From Strix aluco (Eukaryota; Chordata; Aves; Strigiformes; Strigidae): DNA of 64,000 nucleotides. The stretch covers positions 7,283,256-7,347,255 of the forward strand of contig NC_133954.1 in NCBI RefSeq assembly GCF_031877795.1, in the 5' to 3' direction. The notes under the pieces were generated by a model. That model did no database searches. It was not told the DNA's origin and was given only the letters and a program-made list of their open reading frames with translations. Made by a program: the position numbers and the translations under genes. Shown here in pieces: positions 34,370 through 45,394 of the stretch (position 1 is its first letter; the number at the start of each line of letters is the position of its first letter).

Positions 34370-34790
34370 CCACGTGGCCGGGGCAGCGTGTCCCCCGGCT
34401 TCTGTCCCCCCCCTTGTATCCCCCCCACTTTGTGTCGCCCCACCTTGTGTCACCCCCCCCATGTCCCCCTCCTTGTGTCCTCCCTCCTTATGTCCCCCCT
34501 TGTGTCCCCCTCTTTGTGTCCCCCCCTCGTGTCCCCCCAGCTTGTGTCCCCCCCTTGTGTCCCTGCCCTTTGTGTCACCCCCCCGTGTCCCCCTCCTTGT
34601 GTCCCCCCACCTTGTGTCACCCCCCCTTGTGTCCCCCAGCTTGTGCCCCCCCCCAGCTTGTGTCACCCTCCTTGTGTCCCCCCCCCTTGTGTCTCCCCTG
34701 GTTTGTGTCTCCCTCCTTGTGTGTCCCCCCCTCGTGTCCCCCCAGCCGTGTCCCCGCACACCGGTGTGACACCGTGGCCACACCGCAGGG
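34370..34790. repeat. 'cccccttgtgtcc' tandem repeat
   Basis: About 20 degenerate copies of a 13-22-base unit, 'cttgtgtccccc', on the plus strand. Confidence 0.8.
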
Positions 34791-34899
34791 ATGAGTATCC
34801 CCGCGGCTGGGGACAGTCACAGGGCCAAGACCCCCGTGGTGGCACCGCCACCGGCCGTGTCCCCGCCACCGCTCACCGGGGTGACGGCCAGGTCAGGAG

Positions 34900-35125
34900 T
34901 GGAGAGTGTGTCCCCTCCAGCCGGGCCGGTGACACCCCACGGTGTCCCCACCGAGCACTGTCCCCTCCAACCAGCCCGGTGACACCCCACGGGGTCCTTG
35001 CCCAGCTGTGTCCCCTCCAGCCAGCCTGGTGACACCCCACAGTGTCCCCGCCGAGCTGTGTCCCCTCCAGCCAGGCCGGTGGCACCCCGTGGGGTCCCCA
35101 CCGAGCCGTGTCCCCTCCATCCCCC
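34900..35125. repeat. About 50-bp tandem repeat, four copies
   Basis: Four direct copies containing 'tgtcccctccagccagcctg' and 'gtgacaccccacagtgtccc'. Confidence 0.8.
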
Positions 35126-35599
35126 CGGCTCGAGATGCGGCTGCTTCCAGGTGGGAGCACCCCGGGACTTTTGGGGACCCCCTTCTGCCACCTCCCCCCC
35201 CCCCCAGCACACACACGGTGGCTTTGGTGGCTCCGGTGGGGACCTGGACCCCACAGCACGTCCCTGCCAGGTGCCTCCGTGCCTCAGTTTCCCCCCGGAG
35301 GCCCGGGCTGGGTGATTGCTCCTTAATGCCAAATCCATAACGAATTAGTGTCCCCCCCCGGCGCGGGGGAGCGGAAAGGGCACCTCATCCGTCCTGGAGG
35401 GCTGTGACAGTGCTCGATGGCCGTGGCGGGGGCTGCGGTGACAAGGGCTGCAGTGACAGGGCCCACAGTGGCGGCTCCGTGCCCTGCCCTGCGTCTGGGG
35501 AAACTGAGGCAGCGGCAGCTGCGGGCTGTGTCCCTCCGCTGGGCTGTCCCCCGGGGGGGGCCTGTGCCAGGGCCGGGGGCCGTGTCCCATGTGCCGTGT

Positions 35600-36410
35600 C
35601 ATGGCCGTGCCGTCTGCGTGTCCCTGCGTGTGGCCGATGTCCCTGTGCGCCACTGCCATGCTCTGAGGCTGCGTGTCGTGTCCGTGTGCCGTGGCTGTCA
35701 CACGTGTCTGTGTGCCACATTTGTGTGCCATGGCTGTGTGTCACATCCATGTGCCGTGTCCGTGTGCTGTGGCTGCCTGTCACACGTGTCCATGTACCAC
35801 TTTCATGTGCCATGACTGCCTGTCACATGTGTCCCTGTGCCGTGTCCCTGTGCCATGGCTGCGTGTCACATCCGTGTCCCTGTGCCGTGTCCCTGTGCCA
35901 TGGCTGTGTGTCACATCCGTGTCCATGTGCCCTTTTCATGTGCCATGACTGCCTGTCACATGTGTCCCTGTGCCATGTCCCTGTGCCATTTCTGCGTGTC
36001 ACATCCGTGTCCCTGTGCCATGTCCTTGTGCCATGGCTGCGTGTCTCATCCGTGTCCCTGTGCCATGTCCCTGTGCCATGGCTGCATGTCACATCCGTGT
36101 CCCTGTGCCATGTCCCTGTGCCATTTCTGCGTGTCACATCCGTGTCCCTGTGCCATGTCCCTGTGCCATGGCTGTGTGTCACATCCGTGTCCCTGTGCCA
36201 TGTCCCTGTGCCATGGCTGCGTGTCTCATCCGTGTCCCTGTGCCATGTCCCTGTGCCATGGCTGTGTGTCACATCCGTGTCCCTGTGCCATGTCCATGTG
36301 CCATGGCTGCGTGTCTCATCCGTGTCCCTGTGCCATGTCCCTGTGCCATGGCTCTGTGTCACATCTGTGTCCCTGTGCCATGTCCCTGTGCCATGCCTGT
36401 GTGGCGTTGC
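35600..36410. repeat. 45-bp minisatellite upstream of PYY
   Basis: Regular 45-base unit with 'gtgtccctgtgccatgtccc', 'tgtgccatggctgcgtgtca' and 'catcc'. It is less regular at its left edge. The unit is divisible by three, so Cys/Pro/His-rich frames of 200-430 residues stay open on both strands; I treat these as non-coding. The array ends about 210 bases before the PYY TATA box. Confidence 0.92.
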
Positions 36411-36569
36411 CACATGCACATACCATGCTGTGTCCCCGTGCCACGTCCCTGTGTCCCACCTGTGTCCCCCTGCTCTGTGCATGGTTGGGGGGCTCTGCCA
36501 AGGGACGGTGACAAGGTGCTGGGCGGGGGGGGGGTGTCGGGGGGTGGCTGCCGGGGTCCTGCCGTGCCC

Positions 36570-36710
36570 GTGGGTCCGTCACGGCGGGAGGGAGGAGCCA
36601 GCAGCCCCCCCGGACGCTATAAAACCCCGGGGCGGGTGGAGGAGCCACCGTGTCCCCGGCACTGTCACCCCGCTGCCAGGCCCTGCCTGTCACCTCCCGC
36701 CTGCTCCACC
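36570..36710 (+). promoter_or_regulatory. PYY: PYY promoter and non-coding exon 1
   Basis: TATA box 'ctataaaacc' at about 36,617-36,626, with a CRE half-site 'cgtca' near 36,577. Transcription probably starts near 36,648. The untranslated first exon ends at 36,710 with a perfect donor (ccacc|gtgagt), splicing to the ATG exon at 37301. This matches the gene structure of the NPY/PYY/PPY family. Confidence 0.75.
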
Positions 36711-36739
36711 GTGAGTGCGGGGACAGCCCGGGGACAGGG

Positions 36740-37200
36740 CTGGGGGGTGTGGGGGGGTGTCCCATGGAGGGGGGGGTGTCTCTTGGGGAGACTGAAAACC
36801 CTGGCAGGGAGATGTCCCCTTGGGGACATGGGGGGGGGGTCCCTGGAGGAGAGGTGTCCCTTGGGGTCTCTGGGGGTCCTCTGGCGGGGGGGGTTGTGAC
36901 TCTGGGGTCTCTGGGAGGGATGTGTCCCCTTGGGGACTTGCAGGGGGGGGGTCCCTGGGAGCAAGATGTCCCTTGGGGGAGATGGGAGGAGGTTCCTGGG
37001 GGTCCCTGGGAGGGACGTGGCCCCCTGGGGACATTGTGGGGGGGTCTGGAAATCCCTGGGGGTGAGATGTCCCTTTGGGGAGGTGGGGGGGGGTCTCCAG
37101 AAGGGAGATGTCTCCATGGGAACATGAAGGGGGGGTGTCCCTTGGGAGGGGGCTGGCGTCCGGGGCAAGGGAGGGGGACATCCCTTTGGGGATCAGGGGG
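36740..37200. repeat. Degenerate G-rich repeat in PYY intron 1
   Basis: Irregular 30-60-base units around 'gatgtcccttggggacatgg' and 'gtccctgg' fill the intron between the untranslated exon and the ATG exon. Confidence 0.7.
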
Positions 37201-37300
37201 ACCCCCAGGGGTGTGACACCCCCAGAGGGAGGGGGACAGGGGTTCTCCGGGGGCGATGCACACCCCGCTGAGGCTGTCCCCTGTCCCCGTCCCCACGCAG

Positions 37301-37913
37301 ATGGTGACGTCCCCGCGGCCGTGGCGCGCGCTGGTGGCCGTGGCCCTCTGCGCCCTGCTGTGCCTGGGCGCGCTGGCGGCCGCTTACCCCCCCCAAACCC
37401 GAGAGCCCCGGGGACGACGCCTCCCCCGAGGAAATGGCCAAATACTTCTCGGCCCTTCGCCACTACATCAACCTGGTGACGCGGCAGAGGTGAGCGCGCA
37501 CGCGCGTGTGCGAACCCGCCGGCCCCTCGTGCCAGCCCCTTCGGGCGGGCGAAGCCCCGTTCGCACGCTTGGGCCGGGGCCTTCTGTCGCACACGCGTGT
37601 GCTCGGCGGCCGGCGGGTCCCCTTCGTGCCGTTGGGGGGGTGCGGGGGGTGCCCTTTGCACGCTCGCCCGCGCTCCTTTGCACGCGCACGCACGCGCTCC
37701 GTGTCCCGCAGGTACGGCAAACGCGCCAGCGCCGGGGCCGCGGTGTCGGAGCTGCTCCTGGGGGCCAGCAGTGACCCGTCACGGTGAGTGTCCTTGTCCC
37801 TGTCCCCTGTCCCTCTCCTGCACCCCTTGGGGGGGGTATTGGGGGGGTCTCGTCCCCCCCTTTTTCTCACACCAGCTCTTCCCCACAGGTACGACGATGA
37901 CTCTGCGTGGTGA
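37301..37913 (+). CDS. PYY: Peptide YY precursor
   Basis: Secreted gut/pancreas hormone acting on Y receptors. Exons: 37301-37489, 37712-37783 and 37889-37913 (TGA). The ATG sits exactly at the acceptor. A hydrophobic signal peptide ([20 protein letters not shown]..) precedes mature peptide starting [12 protein letters not shown] and ending [11 protein letters not shown], then GKR for amidation and dibasic cleavage across the exon junction, and a C-flanking peptide ending SRYDDDSAW. In the sequence as given, an eight-C run (37387-37394) puts the mature peptide out of frame; seven Cs restores perfect homology up to the splice site, so a sequencing error is the likely cause. A polyadenylation signal follows at 38174. 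Confidence 0.92.
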
Positions 37914-38179
37914 CCGGCTCCCCCAGCCCCCCCCCGTCCCCCGAATCCTCCCCGTCTCTCCGTGTCGCCCTAAGGGCACCCGGGGCTCCGCCGCAGGGGG
38001 GGCCCCAGCACCCAGGGCCAGCATGGGCCCCCCCTCTGGGAGGGCTGGGGACCCCCAGAGCCCAGCCTGGGGGTGTCCTGCCGAGTTGGGGGGGGGGGGG
38101 GGCCTTGACCCCGTCCCCTCGCCACCGCTGTTGGGGGGGTCCCGCGTGGTCCCTGCACGCCCCCACCAGCGGCAATAAA
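37914..38179 (+). other. PYY: PYY 3' UTR and polyadenylation signal
   Basis: Short 3' UTR ending at AATAAA 38174-38179, followed about 20 bases later by a TG-rich downstream element ('gtgtgggctgtgtgtgctgg'). Confidence 0.75.
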
Positions 38180-38399
38180 GAGCACGATCATGGGCACAAG
38201 TGTGGGCTGTGTGTGCTGGGGGGGCGGGGGGGGGGGGGCGGGGGGGGGCTGCGTGGAAGGAATAAGGGACAGAGGGACCCGCTGGGGTGCAGGGGGGGAG
38301 GGATGGGGGGAGATTGGGGGGGGGGGGGGGGGGGGAGTAGATGGAGGAGTGGAAGGGGGGAAGGGACAGAGGGTCCGGGAGGGGGGGGGGAGAGGTGGG

Positions 38400-38700
38400 A
38401 GCTGAGTGCACTGGGGGGCACTGGGGTGGGATACTGGGGGGCACTGGGGTAGCGGGGGGCACTGCCGGAGGGTTCTGGGGTGCACTGGGGGTGGGGGGAG
38501 ACACTATCGATGGGTGCTGGGGGAGGGGGGTGCACTGGGTGCAGGGGGGTGCTGGGTGGGGGGCTGCGAGGATGCCGGGGTCCGCGGGGTACATTGGGGG
38601 TGGGGGGAGGCACTGCCAGTGGGTGCCGGGGTGCACGGGTTACTGGGGTGCACTGGGTGTGGGGTGCTGGGTGTGGGTGCACCGGCAGCGGGTGCTGACA
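38400..38700. repeat. G-rich 'cactggggtg' repeat
   Basis: Degenerate units of about 20-60 bases based on 'ggtgcactggggtggggggc', immediately downstream of PYY. Confidence 0.7.
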
Positions 38701-38869
38701 CCCACCGGGGGTCCCTGTGGTGACAGCGGCCGTCGGGGCTGTGTCAGGGCTGGGCTGGGGGGCCCCCAACCCCCCCACCGACCCCCCACCCTGGCCCACG
38801 GTGGGTGCTGGGGAACGGCCACGTCCTCGCTCACGGCCCCCCCCGCGCCGCTCTGCCACCCGCCGTGGC

Positions 38870-39510
38870 CACTGTCCCTCTGTCCCTCTGTCCCTCTGTC
38901 CCTCTGTCCCTCCCTCCTTCCATCCCGCCCCTCACCCCAACTCTTCACCCACCCGCCCCCCCCCCGTCCCTCTGTCCATCCCTCACTGTCCCTCTGTCCT
39001 GCTGCCACCCCCCCCCCCCCGCCAGCCTCTGGCCTCCGCCCTCACACCCCGCCAGCCTCCCCCTCTGTCCCCTCCTGTCCCCCCCGTCCTTCTGTCCCTC
39101 GTGTCCCCCTCTGTCCCCCATCCCCCCCCGTCTCCCTCTGCCCCCCCTGTCCCCCCCGTCCCTCCCATCGCCCTCTGTCCCCCCTGTCCCTCTGTCCCCC
39201 CATCCCTCTGTCCCCTCCTGTCCCCCTCTATCCCCCGTCCCCCCCATCCCCCCCATCTCTCTCTGTCCCCCTCTGTCCCCCCTGTCCCTCTGTCCCCATC
39301 TGTCTCCCTCTGTCCCCCCGTCCCTCTGTGTCCCCCGTCCCTCTGTCCCCTCCTGTTCCTCCATCCCCCTCTGTCCCCCCGTCCCTCTGTCCCTGCTGTC
39401 CCCCTCATCCCTCTGTCTCCCCCATCCCTCTGTCCCCTCCTGTCCCCCTCTGTCCCCTCCCGTCCCCCTCTCTCCCCCCCTGTCCCTCTGTCCCCACCGA
39501 CGTCCCTCGG
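38870..39510. repeat. 'ctgtccctctgtcccc' pyrimidine repeat
   Basis: Degenerate eight-to-sixteen-base units, for example 'tgtccctctgtccc', fill the spacer between PYY and the PPY promoter. Long Pro/Ser/Leu frames here are repeat artefacts. Confidence 0.85.
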
Positions 39511-39699
39511 TCCATCCGTGGGACCCAGACGCTCTGGGGACAGACACCGGACACCCCAGGCCCCCCCCGGGACCCCCCCAGCCCAGGGTCAAACATTAAC
39601 CAGGGCTGTGCCAGGGGCCAGGTGTCCCTGTGTCCCCCCCTCCGATGGCCCCTGTCCCCCTGATGTCCCCCCGGCCACCTGGCCACAGGTGCTGAGTGG

Positions 39700-39867
39700 C
39701 CCGGTGACATCAGCGGGGGGGGGGGGGGGGACGGGGACGGGGGACAGGGGGGATATAAGGGCCAGTGCCCGGTGGCAGCGGTGTCACCGACGAACCGGGG
39801 AGTCGACGACCGCGTCCCCCCCGCGTCCCGCCGTGTCCCCCCCTTGTGCCACCACTCGTGGAAGCAG
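39700..39867 (+). promoter_or_regulatory. PPY: PPY-type promoter and non-coding exon 1
   Basis: A CRE-like TGACATCA (39705-39712) and a TATA box 'gatataagg' (39752-39760) precede a probable untranslated exon ending at 39,867 with donor gaagcag|gtgag. The layout parallels the PYY promoter to its left. Assignment to PPY depends on the next exon. Confidence 0.6.
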
Positions 39868-40079
39868 GTGAGTGGGGCTGACACCGTCCCCACGGGGGGG
39901 GACAGGGCTGGGGAGGGGGGTGGCAGCGCCTGTGCTGGGGGACGAGGGGCTGAGGGGTGGGGGGGGTGTGCAAGGGGGTGTGTAACGGTGTGGGGGGTGT
40001 GCAAGGGGGTGTGCAAGGGGGTGGGGGGATGTGCAGGGGGGTGGGGGGGTGTGCAGAGGGCCAGTGAGCGTGGTACGGG

Positions 40080-41815
40080 CTGAATGGGGTGTGCACGCGT
40101 GTGCAAGGGAGCACGCGTGTGCACATGAGGGTGTGACACGGCGTGCACGCGCTTGTGTGAGGCCGAGCGTGTGCATCTGTGCATAGGGGTGTGAGTCGGG
40201 GTGTGCTGGGGGGGTGTGTGCTCAGGGAGCGCAGCCGGGGAGACCGTGCGTGTGTGTGTGTGTGTGTGTGCTCGCGCACACGCGTGTGCACAGCGGGATG
40301 GAACACGCCACTGCGCGTGTGCTGCAGGGGCGGAGGTTTTGTGCACGTGCGTGTGTGTGTGCTTGGAGCGGAGGTGGGGCGTGTGTGTGCAAGGGTGCGT
40401 GTGAACGCTGTGCGTGTGCGTGTGTGTGCACATGTGTGCACGTGTATGTGTGTGTGGGCATGTGCGTGTTCATGGGTGTGCAGTTGGGTGGGGTGTGTGT
40501 GAGCACACGCATGTGAGTGCGTGTGTGTGTAGCTGGGCAGTGTGTGTGTGGATGTGTGTGCATGTGTGTGTGCACGTGGGTGTGCGTGCAGCTGGGCGTG
40601 TGTGTGCACATGTGTGTGCATGTGCATGTGTGTGTGCATGTGTGTGTGTGCATATGTGCATGCATGTGTGTGTGCAGCCAGGCAGTGTGCATGTGTGTGC
40701 ATGCGTGCGCACGTGTATGTATGTGTGTGTGCATGTGTGTGCCTGTGTGTGTACATGTGTGTGTGCACGACTGTGTGTATGCAGCTGAGTGGTGTGCATG
40801 CATGTGCATGTGTGTGGGTGTGTGTTTGTGCACGTGTGTGTGGCAGCTGAGCGTTGTGCATGTGTATGCGTGCGTGTGCCTGCATGTGCACACACGTGTG
40901 CATGCATGTGCACATACATGTGTGTGCCGTATGCGTGTGTGTACACGTGTGTGTGCACATGTCCCTCTGTGTGCACACGTATGTGTGTACATGTGTGCAG
41001 CTAAGCGGTGTGCATGTGTGCGCATGTGCATGTGCACACGCGTGTGTGTGCAGCCGGGTGCCATGCACGCATGAGCACATAGATGTGTGTGCCCGTGTGC
41101 ATGTGCATGTGTGTGCATATGTGTGTGTGTCTGTGTGCGTGTGTGTGCAGCTGGGTGCCGTGCATGTATGTGTACATACATGTGTGTGCCTCTGTGTGTG
41201 TGTACATGCGTGTGTGTGCAGCTGAGCGGTGTGCATGTGTGCGCACGTATGTGCATGTGTGTGCACGTGCATGTGCACACGCGTGTGTGTGCAGCTGGGT
41301 GCTGTGCATGTGTGTGCACATACGTGTGTAGCTGTGTGTGTACATGCGTGTGTGCACACATATGTGTGTACATGTGTGTGTGCAGCTGAGCGGTGTGCAT
41401 GTGTGCGCATGCGTGTGCATGTGTGTGCACGTGCATGTGCACACGTGTGTGCGTGCAGCCGCTGCCGTGCACGCGTGTGCACATACCCGTGTGTGCCGTG
41501 TGTGTGTGCACATGTGTGAGTGCACACATATGTGTGTACATGCGTGTGTGTGTGCGCAGCTGAGCAGTGTGCATGTGTGTGCACGTGCATGTGCACACGC
41601 GTGTGCGTGCAGCCGGTGCCGTGCACGTGTGTGCACACACATGTGTGCGCCGTGTGTGTGTACGTGTGTGTGTGCGCAGCTGAGCGGTGTGCATGTGTGC
41701 GCACGTGCATGTGCACACGCGTGTGCGTGCAGCCGGCATGTGCACGCGTGTGCACATACCCGCGTGTGCCGTGTGCGTGCACACGCGTGTGCGCGGTGCC
41801 TGAGCGCTGTGGCGC
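40080..41815. repeat. TG-rich alternating purine-pyrimidine array
   Basis: About 1.7 kb of degenerate (TG)n with 'gtgtgcatgtgtgtgcac' and 'cagctgagcggtgtgcatg' motifs recurring about every 60-150 bases. It fills the intron before the PPY ATG exon. Sequence of this kind is prone to Z-DNA. All reading frames in it (Cys/Val/His-rich) are artefacts. Confidence 0.9.
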
Positions 41816-41819
41816 AGCC

Positions 41820-41867
41820 ATGGCTCCCCGCTGGGCGCTGCTGGCGCTGGGCTGTGCCCTGGTGCTA
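41820..41867 (+). CDS. PPY: Pancreatic polypeptide precursor, signal peptide start only (partial)
   Basis: After an acceptor (gtggcgcag|cc) comes ATG and 16 codons, MAPRWALLALGCALVL, before the N run. The start MxPRWA plus a leucine/alanine-rich core matches known PPY signal peptides. It follows PYY in the same orientation, as in mammals, and has its own TATA promoter and non-coding exon. The hormone itself would lie in the gap; no exon encoding the C-terminal TRxRYG was found after the gap. The identification rests on 16 residues plus synteny. Confidence 0.65.
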
Positions 41868-42067
41868 NNNNNNNNNNNNNNNNNNNNNNNNNNNNNNNNN
41901 NNNNNNNNNNNNNNNNNNNNNNNNNNNNNNNNNNNNNNNNNNNNNNNNNNNNNNNNNNNNNNNNNNNNNNNNNNNNNNNNNNNNNNNNNNNNNNNNNNNN
42001 NNNNNNNNNNNNNNNNNNNNNNNNNNNNNNNNNNNNNNNNNNNNNNNNNNNNNNNNNNNNNNNNNNN
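41868..42067. other. Assembly gap, 200 N
   Basis: Second placeholder of exactly 200 N. It interrupts the PPY coding sequence and is flanked on both sides by TG-rich arrays that would defeat assembly. Confidence 0.97.
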
Positions 42068-43255
42068 TTGCTTGCACGTGTGCACACGTGTGTGTGTGCA
42101 CGTGTGTGTGCGCACGTGTGTGTGTGTGCACATGTGGCTCTGGGGTTTGGTGGCTGTGGGCGCTGGAGGGGTTGGGGTGTGTGTGTGTGCGCGTGTGTCG
42201 TGTGTGTGTGCTTGCACGTGTGCACACGTGTGTGTGTGCACGTGTGTGTGCACATGTGGTTCTATTTGGTGCTTGGTGGCTGTGGGTGCTGGAGGGGTTG
42301 GGGGGTGTGTGTGCACGTGTGTCATTATGTGTGTGTGTGCGTGTGTGCTTGCACATGTGTGCACGTGTGTGTGTGTGCACATGTGGCTCTGGGGTTTGGT
42401 GGCTGTGGGTGCTGGAGGGGTTGGGGTGTGTGTGTGTGCACGTGTGTCGTGTGTGTGTGTGTGTGCTTGGACATGTGTGCACACGTGTGTGTGTGCACGT
42501 GTGTGTGTGCACATGTGGTTCTATTTGGTGTTTGGTGGCTGTGGGTGCTGGAGGGGTTGGGGTGTGTGTGTGCACGTGTGTCATGTGTGTGTGCATGTGT
42601 GCTTGCACATGTGTGCACGTGTGTGTGTGCATGTGTGTGTGTGCACGTGTGTGTGCACATGTGTGTGTGTGCATGTGTGTGTGTGCACATATGTGTGTGT
42701 GCACATGTGTGTGTGTGCACGTGTGTGTGTGCGTGTGTGTGTGCACATGTGTGTGTGTGCACGTGTGTGTGTGCACATGTGTGTGTGTGCACATGTGTGT
42801 GTGTGTGCACATGTGTGTGTGTGTGCACATGTGGCTCTGGGGTTTGGTGGCTGTGGGTGCTGGAGGGGTTGGTGTGTGTGTGCACGTGTGTCATTGTGTG
42901 CGTGTGTGCTTGGATGTGCATGCACACGTGTGTGTGTGTGCACATGTGTGTGTGCACATGTGGCTCTTTGGGGTTTGGTGGCTGTGGGTGCTGGAGGGGT
43001 TGTGTTGGGTGTCGTCGGGGGGCTGTTTGTGTGCGTGTGTCAGGGTGTACGTGTGTGTGCGTGCACATGTGTGTACGTGTGTGCTTGCACATGTGTGCAC
43101 ACGCGCGTGTGTGCGCACGTGTGGCTCTATTTGGGGTTTGGTGGCTGTGGGTGTTGGGGGGTCGGGGGTGTTGTGTGTGTGTGTGGGCGTGCGCGTGTGT
43201 CAGGGGGTGTGTGTGTGTGTGTGTGTGCACACGTGTGTGTGTGTGTGTGTGACAG
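42068..43255. repeat. About 125-bp TG-rich tandem repeat
   Basis: Seven copies of a unit marked by 'ttggtggctgtgggtgctgg' (near 42146, 42273, 42394, 42531, 42842, 42973, 43137), spaced mostly 120-165 bases with one 311-base interval. (TG)n and 'gtgcacatgtgtgtg' fill the space between. Frames across it are artefacts. Confidence 0.9.
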
Positions 43256-43682
43256 TGCCCGCACCGGCCCTTACCCGGTGCTGCCGGGAGAGGTCAGCAG
43301 AGCTGCAGGCACCGGGGCTGGGGGTGGGGGGTGTGTGCACGAGTGGGGGGGGCGTGGGGGTGGGTGTGGGTGTGCAAGTGTGTGTTTGCACGGGGTGTGC
43401 GTGTGCGTGTGCGTGTGTGTGTGTGTGTGTGTACCATTTGCTTGCACAGGCGTGTCAGTGTTCGTGTGCTTCCTCACACACGTGTGTGCCTGCAGCACCC
43501 AGCGCCCCCCCCACGCCCTGCACACGCCTGTGCACCACCACACGCGTGTGCACACACTCCGCCACCCCGGGGCCGGGCCCGTGTCCCGCCGTGTCCCGCG
43601 CTGCCACCAAGGAGTTAAGGGGGGGGGGCTGTGCCCCCCGGGACCCTGTTCTGTGCCCCCCTCGGCTGAGAGCTGCCGTGGC

Positions 43683-45068
43683 CATAGGGTGCCGTGTCTA
43701 TAGGGAGCCGTGTCTATAGGGTGCCATAGCCATAGGGTGCCGTGGCTATAGGGAGCCGTGTCTATAGGGAGCCATAGCCATAGGGTGCCGTGGCTATAGG
43801 GTGCCATGTCTATAGGGTGCCATGGCTATAGGGTGCTGCAGCCATAGGGTGCCATGTCTATAGGGTGCCATGGCTATAGGGTGCTGCAGCCATAGGGTGC
43901 CATGTCTATAGGGTGCCATGGCTATAGGGTGCTGTGTCTATAGGGTGCCATGTCTATAGGGTGCCATGGCTATAGGGTGCTGTGTCTATAGGGTGCCATG
44001 TCTATAGGGTGCCATGGCTATAAGGTGCTGCAGCCATAGGGTGCCATGTCTGTAGGTGCCATAGCCATAGGGTGATGTGGCTATAGGGTGCCGTGGCTAT
44101 AGGGTGCCATGGCTATAGGGTGTTGCAGCCATAGGGTGACGTGTCTATAGGGTGCCATGTCTATAGGGTGCCATGGCTATAGGGTGCTGCAGCCATAGGG
44201 TGCTGTGGCTATAGGGTGCCGTGGCTATAGGGTGCGATGGCTATAGGGTGCTGTGTCTATAGGGTGCCATGGCTATAGGGTGCCATGGCTATAGGGTGCT
44301 GCAGCCATAGGGTGCCGTGGCTATAGGGTGCGATGGCTATAGGGTGCCGTGTCTATAGGGTGCTGTGTCTATAGTGTGCGATGGCTATAGGGTGCCGTGT
44401 CTATAGGGTGCTGTGTCTATAGTGTGCGATGGCTATAGGGTGCCGTGTCTATAGGGTGCTGTGTCTATAGGGTGCCATGGCTATAGGGTGCTGCAGCCAT
44501 AGGGTGCTGTGGCTATAGGGTGCTGTGTCTATAGGGTGCTGTGTCTATAGGGTGCCATGGCTATAGGGTGCCATGGCTATAGGGTGCTGCAGCCATAGGG
44601 TGCCGTGGCTATAGGGTGCGATGGCTATAGGGTGCCGTGTCTATAGGGTGCTGTGTCTATAGGGTGCCATGGCTATAGGGTGCTGTGTCTATAGTGTGCG
44701 ATGGCTATAGGGTGCCGTGTCTATAGGGTGCTGTGTCTATAGGGTGCCATGGCTATAGGGTGCTGCAGCCATAGGGTGCTGTGGCTATAGGGTGCTGTGT
44801 CTATAGGGTGCCGTGTCTATAGGGTGCCCTGTCTATAGGGTGCCGTGTCTATAGGGTGCCATGGCTATAGGGTGCTGTGGCTATAGGGTGTGATGGCTAT
44901 AGGGTGCTGTGTCTATAGGGTGCTGTGTCTATAGGGTGCCCTGTCTATAGGGTGCCGTGTCTATAGGGTGCCATGGCTATAGGGTGCTGCAGCCATAGGG
45001 TGCCGTGTCTATAGGGTGCTGTGTCTATAGGGTGCTGTGTCTATAGGGTGCCCTGTCTATAGGGTGCT
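43683..45068. repeat. 16-bp minisatellite with CTATAG core
   Basis: Roughly 87 copies of a 16-base unit, 'ggtgccatggctatag', with variants 'ggtgctgcagccatag' and 'ggtgccgtgtctatag'. Higher-order runs of two to six units recur. It is the longest regular array in the window and ends abruptly at 45,068. Confidence 0.95.
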
Positions 45069-45086
45069 GGGCGCGGTGGCAGCCCT

Positions 45087-45380
45087 GTGGCCACGCTGCT
45101 GCTGCAGCTAGTGGCCCTGGGCTCGCTGATGCTGGGGTTGGTGGCCCCCCGGCTCCTGGCCCCGGCCGGTGACCCCTTCACCCGGCCCCCCCCGGGGTCC
45201 CCCCCGGCCACTGGTGACCGACCCGGCCTGGGGTGGGGGGGGGGGGGCGGCGAGAGCCGGGTGGGCTGTCTGTGTGTCTGGGCAATTGCCCGGGGGGGTC
45301 CCCAGCGCCCACCCCCTCCCCGGATCTTCTGCGTGGTGGCCACCAGCCCGGCGAGGCGGTGGCCGGCTGACGACCAGGCT
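45087..45380 (+). other. Possible coding fragment, hydrophobic anchor then RIFCVVATSP
   Basis: One open frame reads ATLLLQLVALGSLMLGLVAP, a signal-anchor-like segment, then a Pro-rich stretch (DPFTRPPPGSPPATGD). After a possible intron (donor near 45,210, acceptor at 45,305), in the same frame, comes RPPPPRIFCVVATSP. The RI-[FL]-C-x-V-x-T-x-P pattern is reminiscent of the start of core-1 galactosyltransferase-like (GT31) domains, but similarity ends there and a small tandem repeat follows. AATAAA lies at 45578. It could be a real first exon, a gene relic or chance. Confidence 0.25.
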
Positions 45381-45394
45381 TCTGCGGTCAGGGG

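Noticed and set aside
35404-36899. Large Cys/Pro/His-rich open frames upstream of PYY
   Set aside because: They come from a 45-bp tandem unit divisible by three; open on both strands, with no domain and no conserved start.
39710-43719. Very long His/Thr/Cys/Val-rich frames on both strands
   Set aside because: They are translations of TG/CA repeats and run through the N gap.
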